Assembly (NCBI GenBank): GCA_030679805.1
Contig: JAUXST010000362.1
Location: 1-7,768 of the forward strand
Source of the DNA: Reyranella sp.
Lineage (GTDB): Bacteria > Pseudomonadota > Alphaproteobacteria > Reyranellales > Reyranellaceae
Direction of reading: 5' to 3'
Length of the DNA: 7,768 nucleotides
Shown here: one piece after another, positions 6,594 through 7,768 of the stretch
How positions within the stretch are numbered: the first letter of the stretch is position 1
Layout of the letters: every line of letters begins with the position of its first letter
Position numbers and translations under genes: made by a program
The notes under the pieces: model-generated
Database searches by the model: none
What the model was told of the DNA's origin: nothing
The model's input: the letters and a program-made list of their open reading frames with translations, nothing else

Positions 6594-7768
6594 CTAGATA
6601 TGGAGCGTCCGGCCGTACGCCGCCAGTACCGACTCGTGCATCATCTCGGACAGTGTCGGGTGCGGGAATACCGTGGCCATGAGTTCGGCCTCGGTGGTCT
6701 CCAACGTCTTGGCGATGCTGTAGCCCTGGATCAGCTCGGTCACCTCGGCGCCGATCATGTGGGCGCCCAGCAACTCGCCGGTCTTGGCGTCGAAGATCGT
6801 CTTGATGAAGCCCTCGGGTTCGCCCAGCGCGATCGCCTTGCCGTTGCCGATGAACGGGAACTTGCCGACCTTGAGCTGCAGACCCTTGGCTTTGGCTGCA
6901 GCCTCGGTCAGCCCGATGCTGGCCACCTGCGGCTGGCAATAGGTGCAACCGGGGATGTTCTCGGTCTTCATCGGGTGAACGCCCTTGGTGCCCGCGATCT
7001 TCTCGACCACCAGCACGCCCTCGTGCATCGCCTTGTGCGCGAGCCACGGCGGCCCCGCGACGTCGCCGATCGCATAGACCCCCGGCTCGCCGGTGAAGCC
7101 CCACTGGTCGATCGCGATGTGGGTCTTCTCGACCTTCACCTTGGTGCCTTCGAGACCCAGGTTCTCGACATTGCCGACAATGCCCACCGCACTGATCACG
7201 CGGTCGACGGTGATCTCCTGGCTCTTGCCGCCCGCCGTGATCGTGGCAGTGACGCTGTTGGCTGCCTTCTTGAGGTTGGACACGGTGGCGCCGGTCAGGA
7301 TCTTCATGCCCTGCTTCTCGAACGCGCGCTTGGCGAAGGCCGAGATCTCCTCGTCCTCGACCGGCAGGATACGATCAAGGACTTCACACACCGTCACCTC
7401 GGCGCCCATGGTGCGGTAGAAGCTCGCGAACTCGATGCCGATCGCGCCCGAGCCGACCACCAGCAGCGACTTGGGAAACTCCGGTGGCACCATCGCTTCC
7501 TTGTAGCTCCACACCAGCTTACCATCCGACTCGAGACCCGGAATCTGCCGCGCGCGGGCGCCGGTTGCCAGGATCACGTTCTTGGCGGTGAGCGTCATAT
7601 TGCTCTTGTCGTTCATCGCCACGGCAAGCTTGCGGAGCGCCCCTTCGCTTCCGGCCAGCTTGGCCGTGCCGTCGAAGACCGCGATCTTGTTCTTCTTCAT
7701 CAGGCCTTTGACGCCATTGCTGAGCTGATTCGCGACCTTGCGCGAGCGTTCGACGATCTTCTTGGGAT
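6594..7768 (-). CDS. lpdA: Dihydrolipoamide dehydrogenase, E3 subunit (5' end cut)
   Basis: Flavoprotein disulfide reductase that reoxidises the dihydrolipoyl arm of 2-oxo acid dehydrogenase complexes and passes electrons to NAD+. About 390 residues are visible; family members have about 465-470, so roughly 75 N-terminal residues, including the FAD-binding GxGxxG and the redox-active CxxxxC disulfide, lie beyond the right edge. Visible marks are ATGARARQIPG, the NAD-binding word VVGSGAIGIEFASFY (GSGAIG near 7454-7437), the second FAD contact YAIGDV (Asp at 7062-7064), and the C-terminal catalytic FPHPTLSE (His at 6660-6662, Glu at 6645-6647). The NIPGCTYCQPQ word is common in alphaproteobacterial Lpd. 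The frame is open from 7768 to the TAG at 6594. E1 and E2 genes may lie upstream, outside the window, which would tell whether this copy serves pyruvate or 2-oxoglutarate dehydrogenase. Confidence 0.97.
   Translation of the reverse strand, partial: PKKIVERSRKVANQLSNGVKGLMKKNKIAVFDGTAKLAGSEGALRKLAVAMNDKSNMTLTAKNVILATGARARQIPGLESDGKLVWSYKEAMVPPEFPKSLLVVGSGAIGIEFASFYRTMGAEVTVCEVLDRILPVEDEEISAFAKRAFEKQGMKILTGATVSNLKKAANSVTATITAGGKSQEITVDRVISAVGIVGNVENLGLEGTKVKVEKTHIAIDQWGFTGEPGVYAIGDVAGPPWLAHKAMHEGVLVVEKIAGTKGVHPMKTENIPGCTYCQPQVASIGLTEAAAKAKGLQLKVGKFPFIGNGKAIALGEPEGFIKTIFDAKTGELLGAHMIGAEVTELIQGYSIAKTLETTEAELMATVFPHPTLSEMMHESVLAAYGRTLHI

Noticed and set aside
6535..7104. A 189-codon minus-strand frame overlapping the lpdA/lipA junction
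   Set aside because: It is an out-of-frame reading of lpdA, dominated by R, G, D and A, without any domain.

Overview
The window reads as a core chromosomal region of a GC-rich alphaproteobacterium. The order lpdA-lipA-ratA (minus strand), cinA and ispDF (plus strand), then dusB-ntrB-ntrC (minus strand) is an arrangement I recognise from alphaproteobacterial genomes, and a fused ispDF and a dusB (nifR3)-ntrB-ntrC operon are typical of that class. Genus cannot be fixed from sequence alone.

Layout from the left. Bases 1-1255 hold ntrC, cut by the window edge at its 3' end. Its ATG overlaps the ntrB stop in an ATGA arrangement. ntrB (1252-2364) starts one base after the dusB stop, and dusB covers 2366-3373. 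These three form one leftward operon joining a tRNA dihydrouridine synthase to the nitrogen-sensing kinase and its sigma-54 activator. A 125-bp divergent intergenic region (3374-3498) carries a perfect 15-bp palindrome and the start signals for both directions. ispDF (3499-4665) and the pncC-type cinA (4684-5175) run rightward, 18 bp apart. ratA (5135-5620), lipA (5628-6587) and lpdA (6594 to beyond the right edge) form a leftward operon read lpdA-lipA-ratA. It makes the E3 subunit of 2-oxo acid dehydrogenases, the enzyme that builds their lipoyl cofactor, and a COQ10/START-like protein. The 3' ends of cinA and ratA overlap tail to tail by 41 bp.

The main anomaly is inside ntrC. From its start to the Walker B motif the protein is alphaproteobacterial in style and the DNA is about 67% GC (hand count, 511-840). 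From about base 510 leftward the protein abruptly becomes beta/gammaproteobacterial NtrC, very close to E. coli NtrC in wording, and the DNA falls to about 56% GC with TTA, TTG, GTA, CGT and ATA codons. The switch lies in the most conserved stretch of the gene and keeps the frame. I think a metagenome assembly or binning join is the likeliest explanation, and a real mosaic gene the less likely one.

I found no RNA genes, CRISPR array, insertion sequence or phage feature, and no convincing new biological system. Apart from the ntrC mosaic, this is an ordinary, well-conserved core region.
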